DNA of 64,000 nt from Ziziphus jujuba (Eukaryota > Streptophyta > Magnoliopsida > Rosales > Rhamnaceae): assembly GCF_031755915.1 (NCBI RefSeq), contig NC_083388.1, positions 15,636,501 to 15,700,500 on the forward strand, read 5' to 3'. The notes beneath the pieces are model-generated. The model was not told the DNA's origin and did no database searches. It saw only the letters and a program-made list of their open reading frames with translations. Positions within the stretch are counted from its first letter, which is position 1; every line of letters begins with the position of its first letter. The position numbers were made by a program, and so were the translations under genes. Positions 36,208-48,599 of this stretch are shown here, piece by piece.

Positions 36208-37430
36208 ATGAAGACCTCAAATCTTACCTCTTATTTGAAGTCTAGGGATCTCTCATCATATTTTTTATTCAAATATTCCTATGAAGGAAATTAAGGATTC
36301 AAGTGAACATAAAATACTTAATCCAATTTATCCTCTTTGGATAAGTAACGATGGACTCTTGATGACATGACTTCTAGCACCATGACTAAGGAAGTTCTCA
36401 AGTTTTTTTTATCCTGGGTACAGCATATCTTGTTTGGAGCAAGATTGAACAGCATTTGTTGCTAGCCACCAAGGAGAAAGAATTATAAGAATTATTTCTC
36501 ACATATAGTCTTATGGGACTTAAAAAGGAAAGTTCTTCACTTGATGATTTTCTTAACAAATTTAATTCTATATGTGATAATCTAGCTACCATTGATAAGC
36601 CCATTAACGATCTTGATAAATGTTTTCATCTACCCCATACTATAGGACAAAAGTATCAAGGGTTTTGCCTTGCGATGCTTGCCAAAGCTCCATTTCCAAG
36701 TTTCACTCATTTTGTTCTAGCACTCAGAAGCCATGAACAGATCATCTTGCATCATGAAGAAGAAAGACAAATTGACCATACTCAAGCCTTTGTTGGAAAT
36801 AAAGGAAGAGGAGCTAGTCATTCCATTGCTCAACAGCAACCAAACTATAATCATGGAATAGAAGCAACTCTTCTTCACATTCACGACATCAAGATAATAT
36901 GCATATTAACATTAAAGCTAAGTCCACTGTTGTGTGCCAGATTTGCACCAGGCTATATCACACTGTTGATAAATGTTGGCATCGTTGTTATTGTTTGGAT
37001 GATGGTGAACAGACTTTTGAAGCACTAAATGTTCAAAAAAGTCATGATGATAATAGCTTCGATGTTGACAGTGGATCCAATGCCCACATAACAAATGACT
37101 CAGGTAATTTATCCTTACCACAACTCTATCATGGAAAGGATTAAATTTATATAGGTAATGGTTTAGCTCTTCCTATATCTCACACAGGTGATCAAACATT
37201 ATAAACTGATTCAAAAAATCTAAACTTAAAAGATGTATTAGTAGCTCCTTCTTTGACCAAAAATCTTCTTTCCATCAGCAAATTAACATCTAACAATACT
37301 TGTACTATGGAATTTAAATCTTTGGGTTTTGTGATTAAGGATCAAAAGTAATAAATAATAGTAAAAGGGCATAGGAAGAATGGATTATATGCATTGGATG
37401 AGGGATATCACATGGTGTTGAATGCAATCA
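36208..37430 (+). pseudogene. Copia gag and protease, broken (C1)
   Basis: The gag core frame 36513-37028 has MGLKKESSSLDDFLNKFNSI, then FCLAMLAKAPFPSFTHFV, typical of plant copia gag (UBN2-like). A second frame (36899-37144) carries an intact CCHC knuckle (CQICTRLYHTVDKC) and the protease active-site region FDVDSGSNAHIT (family: DTGATSHMT). After a stop, the protease continues as LVAPSLTKNLLSISKLTSNN (about 37217-37295). Frameshifts and stops separate the blocks. Confidence 0.85.
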
Positions 37431-38350
37431 ATGGTTGTCAAAAATCATCTGGATTGTGGCACTAACATCTTGGACATGCCCACTCCAAAGTAGTTGCAGA
37501 TTCTTAGTAAAAATAAGATTTTTACATATTTCCAATTGGTCAAATAAAGACACACTTTGTTTAAGTTTTCAAATGGGCAAAAGGTGTAAATTGAGTTTTT
37601 ATGATTCTAGTACTGTTATAAATTTCCATTAGAAAAGGTGCATTGTGATTTACGGGAACCAGTCCCTATTTGTTCAAATCAAGGGTTTTATTATTATGTT
37701 CTCTTTGTAGATGACTTCTCTCATTTTCGTTGGTTATTTCCTTTAAAGAAAAAATCAAATTTATTTGATTGCTTTTTGAAGTTTTAAAGGATGGTGGAAA
37801 ATCAGTTTGACAAAAGAATTAAAAATTTTCAGTTAGAAGGAGGAGGAGAATTTATATCTCATCAATTCCAAGCTCATCTTGACTCATATGGTATTATCTA
37901 GCAATTATCATGTCCAAGTACTCCCTAACAAAATGGCATTGATGAAAGGAAGCATTGTCATATTGTAGAGACAAGCCTAACAATGATTTTTCATACAAAT
38001 ATGCCTCTCAAATATTGAGTTGACGTCTTTCCAACATCTACATATTTAATCAATAGACTGCCTTCCACAAGTATTGGTAACATGATACCATATTTTCAAC
38101 TATCTGGTAAAAATCCAAATTATAATGGTTTAGGCATTCTTGGTGTCGTTGTTTCCCATATTTGAAGCATCTAGGATATAATAAATTTCAAAAAAGGTCA
38201 TACCAATGCATTTTCCTTAGATATAGTCCATTACACAAGGGGTACAGATGTTTGAATCCTATGAATAATAAAATCTTTCTTTCAAGACATATGGTATTTG
38301 ATGAGACAATTCTACCATTTTAGTCTAACTTTTCTGATGTTTTAGTTTCA
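37431..38350 (+). pseudogene. Copia integrase, broken (C1)
   Basis: The GLWH-stop-HLGHAHSKVV zinc-binding start (37453-37495) is followed by VHCDL, YVLFVDDFSHFRWLFPLKKK (about 37690-37750), SCPSTP, then QNGIDERKH (about 37930) and TYLINRLPSTSIGN (about 38038-38080), the D-D-E core and following segment. Stops and frameshifts are frequent. Confidence 0.8.
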
Positions 38351-38869
38351 TAGGACTCATTGTTACTATCCACATATCCAAAGTGAAAATGAATAGAACC
38401 AACATATCTCATCCTCTAAACCCATAAAACCCACAATGACACATCATCAGCAAAACCAAATCTCATGCTATCTCATCGAATGAGTGTTGTACCAAAACAC
38501 AACCTTTTCCACCCCTTATTCATGTGGTCAACTCATTGACTAGCCAAGATACATGAACTACACAAACTCATAGTCTTAATCTAATACCTCATCAAACTGA
38601 TACTTTAAGTGATAATTTCAACAGATCATCTACTACCGCATCTCACGAATCTAACTCATCTTTTTTACATTAGGATATATCCAATAATCTTTTCATAGAA
38701 TTACCAATATCTCAACCACAACCAATGCATATCCATCCAATGCTAACACACAAACAATTATGTGACCACCCAGAACAAGAAGCTGAATTAAACCCTCCTC
38801 ATTCTTTTCTTCTCATAACCATTCTTCCTGAGCCAACTTCAATTCGCCCAACCTTAAAACATCCCGAGT

Positions 38870-40355
38870 AGATAAATGCAATGAAGGAAGAACTGCATGC
38901 TCTTCATCAAAGCAAAACTTTAACACTAGTTCCACGACCTATAAACATAAATGTGGTTGGTGCAAAATGAGTCTTTCACACCAAAATAAAAGAATATAAT
39001 ACTAGACCGCTACAATGCAAGATTGGTTGCAAAAGGATCCTTTCAAATAGTAAGAATTGATAATGATGAAATATTTAGTCCTGTTGTAAAGCCTACCACA
39101 ATTTGGCTCATCTTATCAATTGTCATGTCTTCAAAATGGCAAGCTCATCAATTGGATGCTAAAAATGCTTTCCTTCATGGTGAGCTTAAGGAATGAGTAG
39201 ATGGAGTAGCCTTCAGGTTTCATTAATCCATTGTTTCCTTATCATGTATGTCTTCTTCACAAATAACTATATAGACTCAAACAGGCCCCACGAGCATGGT
39301 TTGAAAGACTTTCCTCAAGTCTCTTAAAACTCGACTTCTAGTAATGCTGACTCATCTCTCTTTGTGTACAATGATGATACCCATATCATACTGTTACTAA
39401 TATATGTAGATGATTTCTTGATAATAGGTTCAAGTCCAACTTTAATTTATAATATTATACATAAGCTGACCCTGGACTTCACATTAAAAGACTTGCGGAT
39501 AATACTTTACCTTCTCGACCTTGAAGCAAAGTATTTTAAAGGTGGTTTGTTTCTCTCTCAAGCAAAATACACATATGATATTCTAAAGCATGCCAACATG
39601 TTACACACATCTACCATCTCCACTCTCATAGCTATGAAAACCACTTCTTTAGTTGATGATGATGAAGCTGTTGATGAAAAAAAGTATATAAGTATTTTAG
39701 GAGTATTACAATACTTAACATTCACCGGACCAGACATACAACATGTTGTCAATAAAGCTTGCCAACATCTTCATTCTCCAACCAAATTATGTCTAAAAGC
39801 TGTCAAAAGGATTTTAAGATACTTAAAAGGAACAATGGGATCTGGTCTTTGTTTCCTTGAGCAAAGCCACAATACACTGTCAGGGTGTTCAGATGCTGAT
39901 TGGGCTTATTTCCCACTTACACGAAGGAGTAGAACTGTTTATTGTGTTTTATTTGGAGTGAATTGCATATCTTGGTAATCAAAGAAGCAATCAATGGTTG
40001 CTTGGTCTATTATTGAAGCAAAATATCTAGCCATGAGTGCTGCCATAGCAGAGCAAACATGGATCACCTTTCTGTTACAAGACATAGGCATCTCATATCA
40101 TAAACTAGTACAATTTTTCAGCGATAACGTAAATGCTCTATCCATGATAGTTAACCTAGTTTTCCATGCAAGAATAAAACATATAGATATTGATTTTCAT
40201 TTATAGGAAAAGGTTGTGCTGGGTTCATTGGTTATTCACTATTTATCCCTTCCAAATCAAATTGCTCATATTTTCACCACGCCACTGCTTTCTATTCATT
40301 CCAAAAATTGCGTACCAAATTTGGAGTTCACACTATTCCACTCTTGCATTTGAAG
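38870..40355 (+). pseudogene. Copia reverse transcriptase and RNase H, broken (C1)
   Basis: AMKEELHALHQSKTLTLVPR (about 38879-38940) starts the [16 protein letters not shown] follows at about 39155-39195, and the catalytic LLIYVDDFLIIGSSP lies at 39394-39440 within a 204-residue frame (39364-39978). The same frame continues into the RNase H domain (YLTFTGPDIQHVVNKACQHL; GCSDADWAYFPLTRRSRTVY; CISW) and resumes at 39985 with SKKQSMVAWSIIEAKYLAMS and NPVFHARTKHI-like sequence. Stops occur between the pieces. Confidence 0.88.
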
Positions 40356-40360
40356 GGGCC
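40351..40360 (+). other. Polypurine tract of C1
   Basis: TGAAGGGGCC immediately precedes the 3' LTR. Confidence 0.7.
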
Positions 40361-40674
40361 TAATAGACTAAAAGCTATTACTCTTGATGAAGGAAAAAGC
40401 AGCCTCTATTGACCCATGTTCATGAGCAACTGAAATAGAGTGATAAAGGAGCTGTTGATAAAGCAAAGAATAAGCAGCCGAACCAAAAGAGGATTATCTC
40501 CAATAACTCCAATAGTTATTGGAGAGGTCTTTGATAAGTGTTAACGTTATCTCATAATTACGAACTTAAATATATATATATATATATGTTACTAATGGAA
40601 TGTAAGTGTGTAAGAAGAAACAACTTTTTGATTATACGTTAGTAATATATTTTGAGCAATCATGAGTTTCAACA
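40361..40674 (+). repeat. 3' LTR of copia element C1
   Basis: 314 bp, TAATAGACTAAAAGC (first TG mutated to TA) to GAGTTTCAACA; pairs with the 5' LTR. Confidence 0.92.
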
Positions 40675-40679
40675 AAATT

Positions 40680-41066
40680 CAAGTTTGTTCTTCATCTTAT
40701 TGCCATTTAAAAGTATAGGCCTTTAGAATTAAGGATTATTGATGCATGTGAGTTGCACCAAATGCTATAACTTTACAAAGGTAAAGTGAACCCTGTTAAA
40801 AGTCATATAAACCTTAAATACATCTTTAAGTCTCAACCATTGAATATATACAAGAACTAATAATAAGGTTTTGATTAAAAATCCATTAGAATATCCTAAT
40901 GAGATATTGGTTATATATGTACATATATATTCAAAATTAATCTCATAAATTATAAGAATATCTCAAATGATAAATATAAATTATTTTTTATATGGTATGA
41001 AATTGATATTATTTAATTTGAAAGGCATAAATATAAAATAAATTTTAAAAATGTTCTTAAATAGTA
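40680..41066. other. AT-rich spacer
   Basis: No gene seen. Confidence 0.4.
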
Positions 41067-41335
41067 ATATTTATTTATGGCTATTAACTATATTTTATCA
41101 ACTTTTTTTATATGTTAAAAAAGAAAATTAACTTTCTGAAAAGAAAATTATGCATTTTAGGAAACTTCACAATGTTTAATAAAATCTTGTAACCTTAATT
41201 ATATTTATTTACAGCTATTAACTATATTTTATCAACTTTTTTTATACGTTAAAAAAAATTAACTTTCTGAAAAAAATTATGCATTTTAGGAAACTTCACA
41301 ATGTTTAGTAAAGTCTTGTAACCTTAATTATATTT
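41067..41335. repeat. 134-bp tandem duplication
   Basis: ATATTTATTTA..GCTATTAAC starts at 41067 and again at 41201. Both units run through AACTTTCTGAAAA, GCATTTTAGGAAACTTCACA and TCTTGTAACCTTAATT with a few substitutions and short indels. It lies about 550 bp beyond the stop of the carbonic anhydrase gene. Confidence 0.9.
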
Positions 41336-41880
41336 GAGATGCGAACAGCTAACAATTGAATTCAATTTGTATACTTTCATTATTTTCGTTTCAGCATTAA
41401 CAATGAAGTTTCGACTCCAATTTGTTCAGTAACATTAGCGTTGAGTTTCTCCAGAATGTTCAATATGACCTCTCTGTACTTTTAGTATGTTTACAAAATA
41501 GTAATAATAATAACAATAATAATAATAGTAATAATAATAAAAAATAAAAAATAAAGACATCTCCTAAATATATATCCTTTTGATCCTTTCTCTTGGGGTG
41601 TGTTCCTAGCTGTATCGTTTTGATCCTTCCTTTTGGGGTGTGTTGTTCGAGGAAAGAAATATGAGTATATAAGAATAACTAGAATTAAAATAATAAAGAG
41701 ATTACTAAACAACCATTTATTCATAATAGCACTCATTATCATATAACAAAAGAAGAGGAAAAGTAATCCCTCTGATGATATATATTAACCTATGATGAAA
41801 ATAAAATAATAAAAAATCTTTCATATACTAATTAAACCAGCGTCTCCAGATATTCCCAACGTTATTCCCAAAACATGCAA

Positions 41881-43879
41881 TTATCTCTCTCTTGGCCTAT
41901 ACATTAGCACCGATCGCTTATTTATTGCCTGTAGTGGTCTTGCATTTGTGTGCGAATCCTGCAAAAATTTGATGAATATTACTATCAGTCTATCACACAA
42001 TAATTTACAGATAAGTTTAACTAAAATTTAAAATTATTATCGTGTGGATTATATTATATATCTTAGACAATAGTTACAATAACTTACGTCATGAACGGCT
42101 ACACGAAGCAATCTCATTTGTTTTCTTGTCACAGTCCTTACCTGCGCGGATAAATAAAATTCATTTAACTTTACAAATTTAATTTGATTCCTTAATAATA
42201 AAAGAAAAAAGAAATACTAGGGCTAAAGACATTCAGAAATTTACCAACTGGTTTGTCAAATAATATGGCAAAAAAGGAGCTATAATTAATTAATTATTCA
42301 TTTTAAAATTAATATAAACATAGATATAAATTGAACTTTAAAAAAATAGATGAAATTCAATATATACTAATAAAATAATAATATAATATTATTTGGTAGA
42401 TAAATCGGTAACAATTTAGTGTATATAGTATTATTGATAGAAAGAAAGAAAGCAAAAATGACGTTTTTGATCGGATAGAAGATAGAAGAAAGCTTACCTT
42501 TTTGACAATAGTCCAAACAACATTTTGGGTGCAAGGAGGAGTTGTAAGAGAGCCTATATATCTGTAATACTTTCTACTGCCTATTTTTATATTTTTTGGG
42601 TTAACTATTCCAACAACTCTCTCTCCTTCTTCACTACCAGAAATTTCTTCCAATATATCCTCCATCTAAGGTCAAACAAGAAGAAGAAAGAGGAAAAAGA
42701 AAATGGTTAAATAATTGAGAGACAGCCTGAAAAAGAGAGGGAGATAAAGAGAGAGTCTTGCTAATGCAGAAAATCAACAATCGATGTTTTATGAAGTATA
42801 GTTACCGATGACAAGAAAGAATCCGGCCGTCCGATCTTGTACAAGATTCCAATCACAGTGATGTTTCCTTGTGGGCTTTCATGAACCAAGTGGACCTCAA
42901 CGTCATACTTCTTGCCATTGACGGTATGTTCAGAAGGTGTGTGCCAGTGGCACTGCCGGAGTGCATATTCAGTTCCATTTATTTCAAGATTTCCGGCATC
43001 GCCTTCCCATTTCAACTGCATTTAAATCCCATAAAAATTAATTTTGATTTTTACACAAAGAACTTGCTAAGTTGGACAATACATAAAATACTCTCTTTTT
43101 CCTACAAAATAAGGGAAAAATTATTAATTATTATTTTCATTCATATTTTCTAGTTAATTTAAGTAATTAATTAAATTAATTATTAATATGGTTTAACAAT
43201 TAATTAATTATATGTTTTAGTTTTGCCTACCATCATATCATGGCCTCTATTCTTAAGAGTAGCATTGGAAGCCTTGTAGTTCATCTTAAGCCTCCCCAAA
43301 TGAGAGACAACCTCAACCCTCTCACTTAAGAGATCAATAGGAGACTGCATCGAGCCATTGCTACATATGCTCCATTCAGGGCGAATCTCTCCCCACCGAG
43401 ATGGTCCGTTCTCACTCCCTTCTACGTAACTGAATTCGCTTTCATCCTCTGCAACATGAAATAAAAAAGTTATATATGATAAGCAATGGAACGAGAATCC
43501 TACAATATATAAACCACAAGCACCAGCTATAGTACCATTTTATGAAATAACCAAAGGGCAAGAGAACAAAGTAAACAACAGCCAAAATGATAAAACAATG
43601 AATGTTTTAGAGTGCATTTTACTGTGTACTAGTTTAGGAATTCTTAGGTCGAGATCGTCTTATAATTGTGGGATTCAAAAATGTATAAGTCCAATTATTT
43701 ATGTCAATAAGTTGATATATTAATTGATTTATTTTTTTAAAATTTTAAAATTTTACTTTAATTCATTTGATACACCAAAATATATTCAAATCTATATTTA
43801 ATTAAACTACTATAAAAGAAAATATATTCAAATCTATATTCAATTAAACTAATATAAAGGCTAATGAATAAGATCGTGA

Positions 43880-43910
<31 letters not shown>

Positions 43911-44100
43911 GCACACGCATGTAAATAGGACGTCTATGCATGCATGTATATATATATATAATAATCAAAGAATTAAACGTCGAATTGTTTATATATATTT
44001 TCAGCCCCTTACCAACTTCCTGAGATGTTGCTGGGGATAAATTTAAAACAAGACCAATGAAAAAACTGCAAAGCAAGAAGTGGGTGAATAGGTTCTCCAT
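41881..44100 (-). CDS. Secreted alpha carbonic anhydrase (plant alpha-CA 7 / nectarin-III-like)
   Basis: Six exons on the minus strand with GT-AG introns: 44100-44013, 43448-43231, 43015-42806, 42665-42498, 42141-42088 and 41958-41881. They total 816 bp, 271 residues, with matching phases. It converts CO2 and water to bicarbonate, probably in the secretory pathway or apoplast. Residues 1-27 are a signal peptide ending PATSQ. Exon 2 holds [18 protein letters not shown] (the Cys partner of the conserved disulfide and QSPIDL) and NRGHDMM with the proton-shuttle-position His. Exon 3 holds zinc ligands [10 protein letters not shown] (two His) and VEVHLVHE (third His). Exon 4 holds [16 protein letters not shown] (second Cys and active-site Thr). 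Exon 5 is [18 protein letters not shown]; exon 6 ends [13 protein letters not shown]. The length fits the family and all key residues are present. The substrate and zinc roles come from the family; the cell location is inferred. Confidence 0.94.
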
Positions 44101-44176
44101 CGTTTAGCTTAAACTTAATTGTGGATTTGGAGCAGAGCAAGCTAGCTTATGTTGGGCTAATACGCCTAGTTTGCTG

Positions 44177-44187
44177 TTTTTTATAGC
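44177..44187 (-). promoter_or_regulatory. TATA box of the carbonic anhydrase gene
   Basis: GCTATAAAAAA on the minus strand, about 77-87 bp upstream of the ATG, leaving room for a short 5' UTR. It is the only canonical TATA motif close to the start. Confidence 0.6.
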
Positions 44188-44189
44188 AT

Positions 44190-45730
44190 TAAAATCCACA
44201 GTAGTATGAACGTAAAAAAAGAGTCGGTATTGAGAGCCAATAAGTATTTAATTTATTTCTTCGACTATTACGTACCATTCTGAGCTCAGCGAGTTTGAAA
44301 TATGGAAAGGGGAATTAGAAGTTGCCACACACAAGGCAAACCGACCATTTTCTAATAAGGATACCATTACAGAAAATCAACCACACGGAAAAGACCCAGA
44401 TGTACTGTTTCTTTAAATTTCAATTTTCCCATAATTCTCTCTGGGATAGAGTGGTCTAACTTATTAACGTCATTGGTGGCGAATCCTCCTTTTTTAAAAC
44501 CTGTTTTGATTTTCTATCTACGTTTAATCGTTTGAACGATCTTCACGTATACGGTAATAAAGATTAAAAGAAATTGGCTTTTGGTTTTGAATACCCGATG
44601 GCTTCAACCCCAAGGACCACGCTTGTTAATTTCGGTGCTACGAATTAAATGCACTTGTACAGATTACTCCACACATACGGAACTTTTTACTACAATTGTG
44701 TATTATTATTATTAATTTTTTTTTTTCACCGAGATCCATTATTGATATTACAATAATAAATTGATCTTATTTAATAAGAAATTAACACCAATGCATTTTA
44801 AACTATATATAGATTTGATACTTTGCATTCAATATATTATTTTCTGGCATTGTACACCTTAATCTTCAATTTTTTTTTCGCACGTTCTATCCTCCGTTTT
44901 TATGTCATGTTTTTATTAGAATTATCAACTAGCATATGGGATCAAAAGTGCATGTGTAAAATGCAATTAGAGTGTAAAGTACAAAAATTTTAAATAAAAA
45001 AATTAATTAAAATTAAAAAATTACTAAATGATATTATTACTTTTTAAATAAGTTAGTAAAAAACTAAAAAAATTACAAGTGTAATTTTTCAAAAACAAAA
45101 ATAAAATATTTACATATAGCAGGTATCTTAAAAATAAACAAATAAATAAATAAATAGACATATATTTATTAAAAAATATTTTTAAATTTTTTTGGAAGAG
45201 TAAAAATTTTATTGAAAAAATAATTTTTTTTTTGAATAAAAAAAATCTTATTAGTATCCTTTTTCCAAAATAATAAATATAAATATGAAAAACACATATA
45301 GTAAACAAAATAATATATTTTATAAATAATAATTTTCCATTTTTCTATTTTATAAAGTCTTATTTTTAAAAAATTACATTCGCATTCCGTTAAAACTTTT
45401 TAATTTATTGAAAGAGTAATAATTCTTTTTAGTAACAAAAATTTTATGGATTGTTCATTAAAATTTTTATTTGAAAATTTTTACACTTTGCACACTTAAT
45501 TATACAAAACTACATTTTACATCTTCATTTTTAATCTCATGTGCCAATCATATGACAATTGTGTTAAAAAGTTAATAGAAAAAAGGTGAAAAGTTCAACA
45601 CGCAACCAAAAAAAAAAAAAAAAAAGTTGTGAAGTTTAAGATGCATAATGTCAGAAGCAAAAAATTAGAATACAAAATATTAAAATGTGTATAGTTTAGC
45701 ATGTATTAGTACCAATATCTCTGTCTAATA
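44190..45730. other. AT-rich spacer upstream of the carbonic anhydrase
   Basis: 44190-44660 has mixed composition and probably includes the promoter. Beyond it the sequence is A/T-rich with homopolymer runs. No gene seen. Confidence 0.5.
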
Positions 45731-46063
45731 AAGGAAAAAATACATTTAATCTCTTTAAACTATCTTATGATTACAAATAAGCTTTTTTTTTTTTTTAACA
45801 ATAAGTTACAAATAACTAACCTCTTCGAACTATGTAAGTAACAAATAACCCCTATATTATGCCTAGATAACACAACATATACTATACAACATATATTTAA
45901 TATTTTGTATCTAAGGGTAATATGATTATTTCCAAATAATTATTAATAAAATCTTGTTAATTTGCCCTTTAATTGTAAGTTTTTCATAGTTTAGGGGTTG
46001 AAAGATTGAGGGATTATTTGTAGGTAGCTAAAAGTTTAAGAGGGTTTGGTGTAATTTACCCTT
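45731..46063. repeat. MITE-like element with about 50-bp imperfect terminal inverted repeats
   Basis: The left end (AAGG...TACA....CTCTTTAAACTAT...ACAAATAA) and the reverse complement of the right end (AAGG...TACACCAAACCCTCTTAAACTTT...ACAAATAA) match over about 50 bp with several mismatches. The element is about 333 bp, has no coding capacity, and no clear TSD was found. It includes a poly-T run (45782-45796). Confidence 0.5.
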
Positions 46064-46333
46064 CAACAAATGGATTTTGACTTTTTAAACCAAAAAAAAA
46101 AAAAAAAAAAAATTCTATATAGGAAAATAAGCTCAAAGAAATAAGAAATTAAATTGTGACATAGTCATCTAAAGTCCACTAATGATCATCACCAATGCGC
46201 AAACAATATTTTTCAACTAATTTTGAACGTTTCAAACTCTGCAGCCCATCGATCCACAACTGTATGATATGACCGCTCATCATATTTACTTAACAACTTT
46301 TTTTATTGGCTGTTATAAATATGTGTATGATAC

Positions 46334-46366
<33 letters not shown>

Positions 46367-47182
46367 ATGGTATATGATAACCTTTTCACTTTTTAAATAA
46401 ATAAAAAAAATAATTTAGGAGATTATATAAATGTATAAGTGAGCGAATAAAAAAGTCATAAAGCAAGTCAACATTTTTATATATTTTTAAATCATAATAA
46501 TATTTTGCAATATTATTTAATTATAAAATGCTGATTTCAATTTTTATTGGGCCTTTAACTATAAAATTAACTAAAAAAAATTGAAAAATAAATATATTTT
46601 AATATATTAAAAAAAACTAAAAGAATGTTAATGATAATTTTTCAAAAACATAAAATTCAAGTGTCATTATAACAAAATTAAAGAATGCTAAATGAAATTT
46701 GCCCTATTTTAAATTTCTTATATGATCTTGACACATGCAACAAAATGTCAATATTCATGTCCCGAACGAGTATGGAACTATCCTACATATCATATATATA
46801 TATATATATATATATAAATAAGCCTTCTTCCATACAATGCTACCACAAAAATTTAAAAATTAAAATAAAATAAAAATCCTTTCTTCTGTTGGTCTAATAA
46901 AGCGACTCACATAATTATCTTCCCCCAAGTATATTTACATGTACATATAAAATATTATATATATATATATATATATATATTATAAATTACTAATGTCACG
47001 CACACATACAAACAAAAATATTATTATTAATATAATAAAATATAATAACGCTAAAGAAATTTGGAATATATAAATATCCCCAAAGTTGGGAAGATGTTTT
47101 TGAGATGTCAGCAGTCGGCATGGACATATTTTTGTAAAAATTATGCAGGTGACAAAGCACGTGAATCGCAAAATATACTAAT

Positions 47183-47224
<42 letters not shown>

Positions 47225-48590
47225 AAAACAAAAGATGAGTATAATTCGAACAAGTATTTGACTATAATATTTCAACTTTAAGATATAAGAAACCTTATAT
47301 GGTGGCCAAGTTTGAAAGCTTTTCAAAGAAAAGTGATAAAGTTATAAATAATGGGGCAGTTACAAAAGGGTCAACAGAAGTTTCAAACTCTAATAATGTT
47401 GTGTGCATTTTCAAGCAATTGGAAAATCAGAAGACGACGATTAGAAGAACAAAGAACACTTAATGCCATTTTAATTTTTACTTTTTTTTTCTTCCTTTTT
47501 TCAGGAAAAAAAAAATATAAAAAAGGGGTTTCCATTGGAAGTTGGAATTCTTCGAAAATTAAACTGACAATGTCGCTGTCAGTTTTAGAATGTTCCCATT
47601 GTATCTTCCATTACGGACCGCGTAATGCTCCCCCGTGTGGCCTCACTTTGAGGGATAGCTCTTTGAGGGATAGAGAAGTTCAGTTTGGTACGCTATACTT
47701 TAGTCAAGGATTTTTTCATAAATTTTCTATTCATATATAATTGTACCTTAGCCTTGAGACGCCAATTTTTCTTTTTTCTTTTTTAAACACACCAAGAATT
47801 AATAGGACGAAAAAGTTTGCATTTCCAAGAGCACCATATAATATAAATATATAGTTTTGATGTAGTGAACTATCTATTTTATTTTATGGGGCATAATATA
47901 GATATAACGGAATATTAAATGGGGTAAAAATAAAAATAAATTCAATGTTATTTACATTTTTACGAGAATTTAATAAATTACTATTAAAATGGTCACTTTT
48001 TTATACTAACTTTTTAATATTAAAACATAAAAAAATATATTGTAAATTAGTATTATCGTATATTATTTGGTGATGTTACTCTCCACTAGATCATAAATAT
48101 ATGCACGTAGCTAGTACCATATCCATTATGGATTTTTTTGTTCAAACTTTCTAGGAGGTCCCCTCCATTTGTTATGGGCTTTTTTATTCAAATTTTTAAA
48201 GATGTTGCTCATTTTAATATTGCTCCTACTAGAGCAACCTTAACCATGGAATTCTTTCAAACTTTAGAATCAACTGCTCCGAAAAAGTCTAAGTTGAAAT
48301 ATAAAATACTTATATATGCTTTAAAATATACAATTTCCAATTACTTTTTTCTCAAAACCAATTATTTTCCAAATAAACTAAAACATCAATTCGAATACTA
48401 AAATTCTCATATTCATCATGAACTCAATAGAATTTAAAATCATTTATAATGTTGTCAAAAATTGCATAAACTAATAATGCTTATATACATATATTATATA
48501 TATGATAAGCATCTAACTCGAACAATATATATAATATTCAAACTATATACATATTGTACTAATATGCGCAAAATTGTTCAAAAACATAAA
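46064..48590. other. AT-rich intergenic spacer
   Basis: (AT)n tracts at 46325-46358, 46796-46816, 46957-46981 and 47194-47221. A 129-codon frame at 47351-47740 contains a poly-Phe/poly-Lys core and no family motif, so I do not call it a gene. Confidence 0.5.
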
Positions 48591-48599
48591 TCACTTACA

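Larger units (their letters stand above)
35766..40674 (+). mobile_element. Ty1/copia retrotransposon (C1), complete structure, inactive
   Basis: LTRs at 35766-36071 and 40361-40674, a primer site after the 5' LTR, a purine tract before the 3' LTR, and gag, protease, integrase, RT and RNase H in the copia order. The flanking 5-mers TAATT (35761-35765) and AAATT (40675-40679) agree at 4 of 5 positions, consistent with an aged TSD. The two LTRs differ by many substitutions and small indels, and the coding region has many stops, so the insertion is old. Confidence 0.9.

Noticed and set aside
42869..43153. 94-codon + strand frame
   Set aside because: Antisense shadow of carbonic anhydrase exon 3 running into an intron.
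47351..47740. 129-codon frame that begins with a Met in reasonable context
   Set aside because: It contains a poly-Phe/poly-Lys core from T and A runs, has no recognisable domain and lies in AT-rich spacer.
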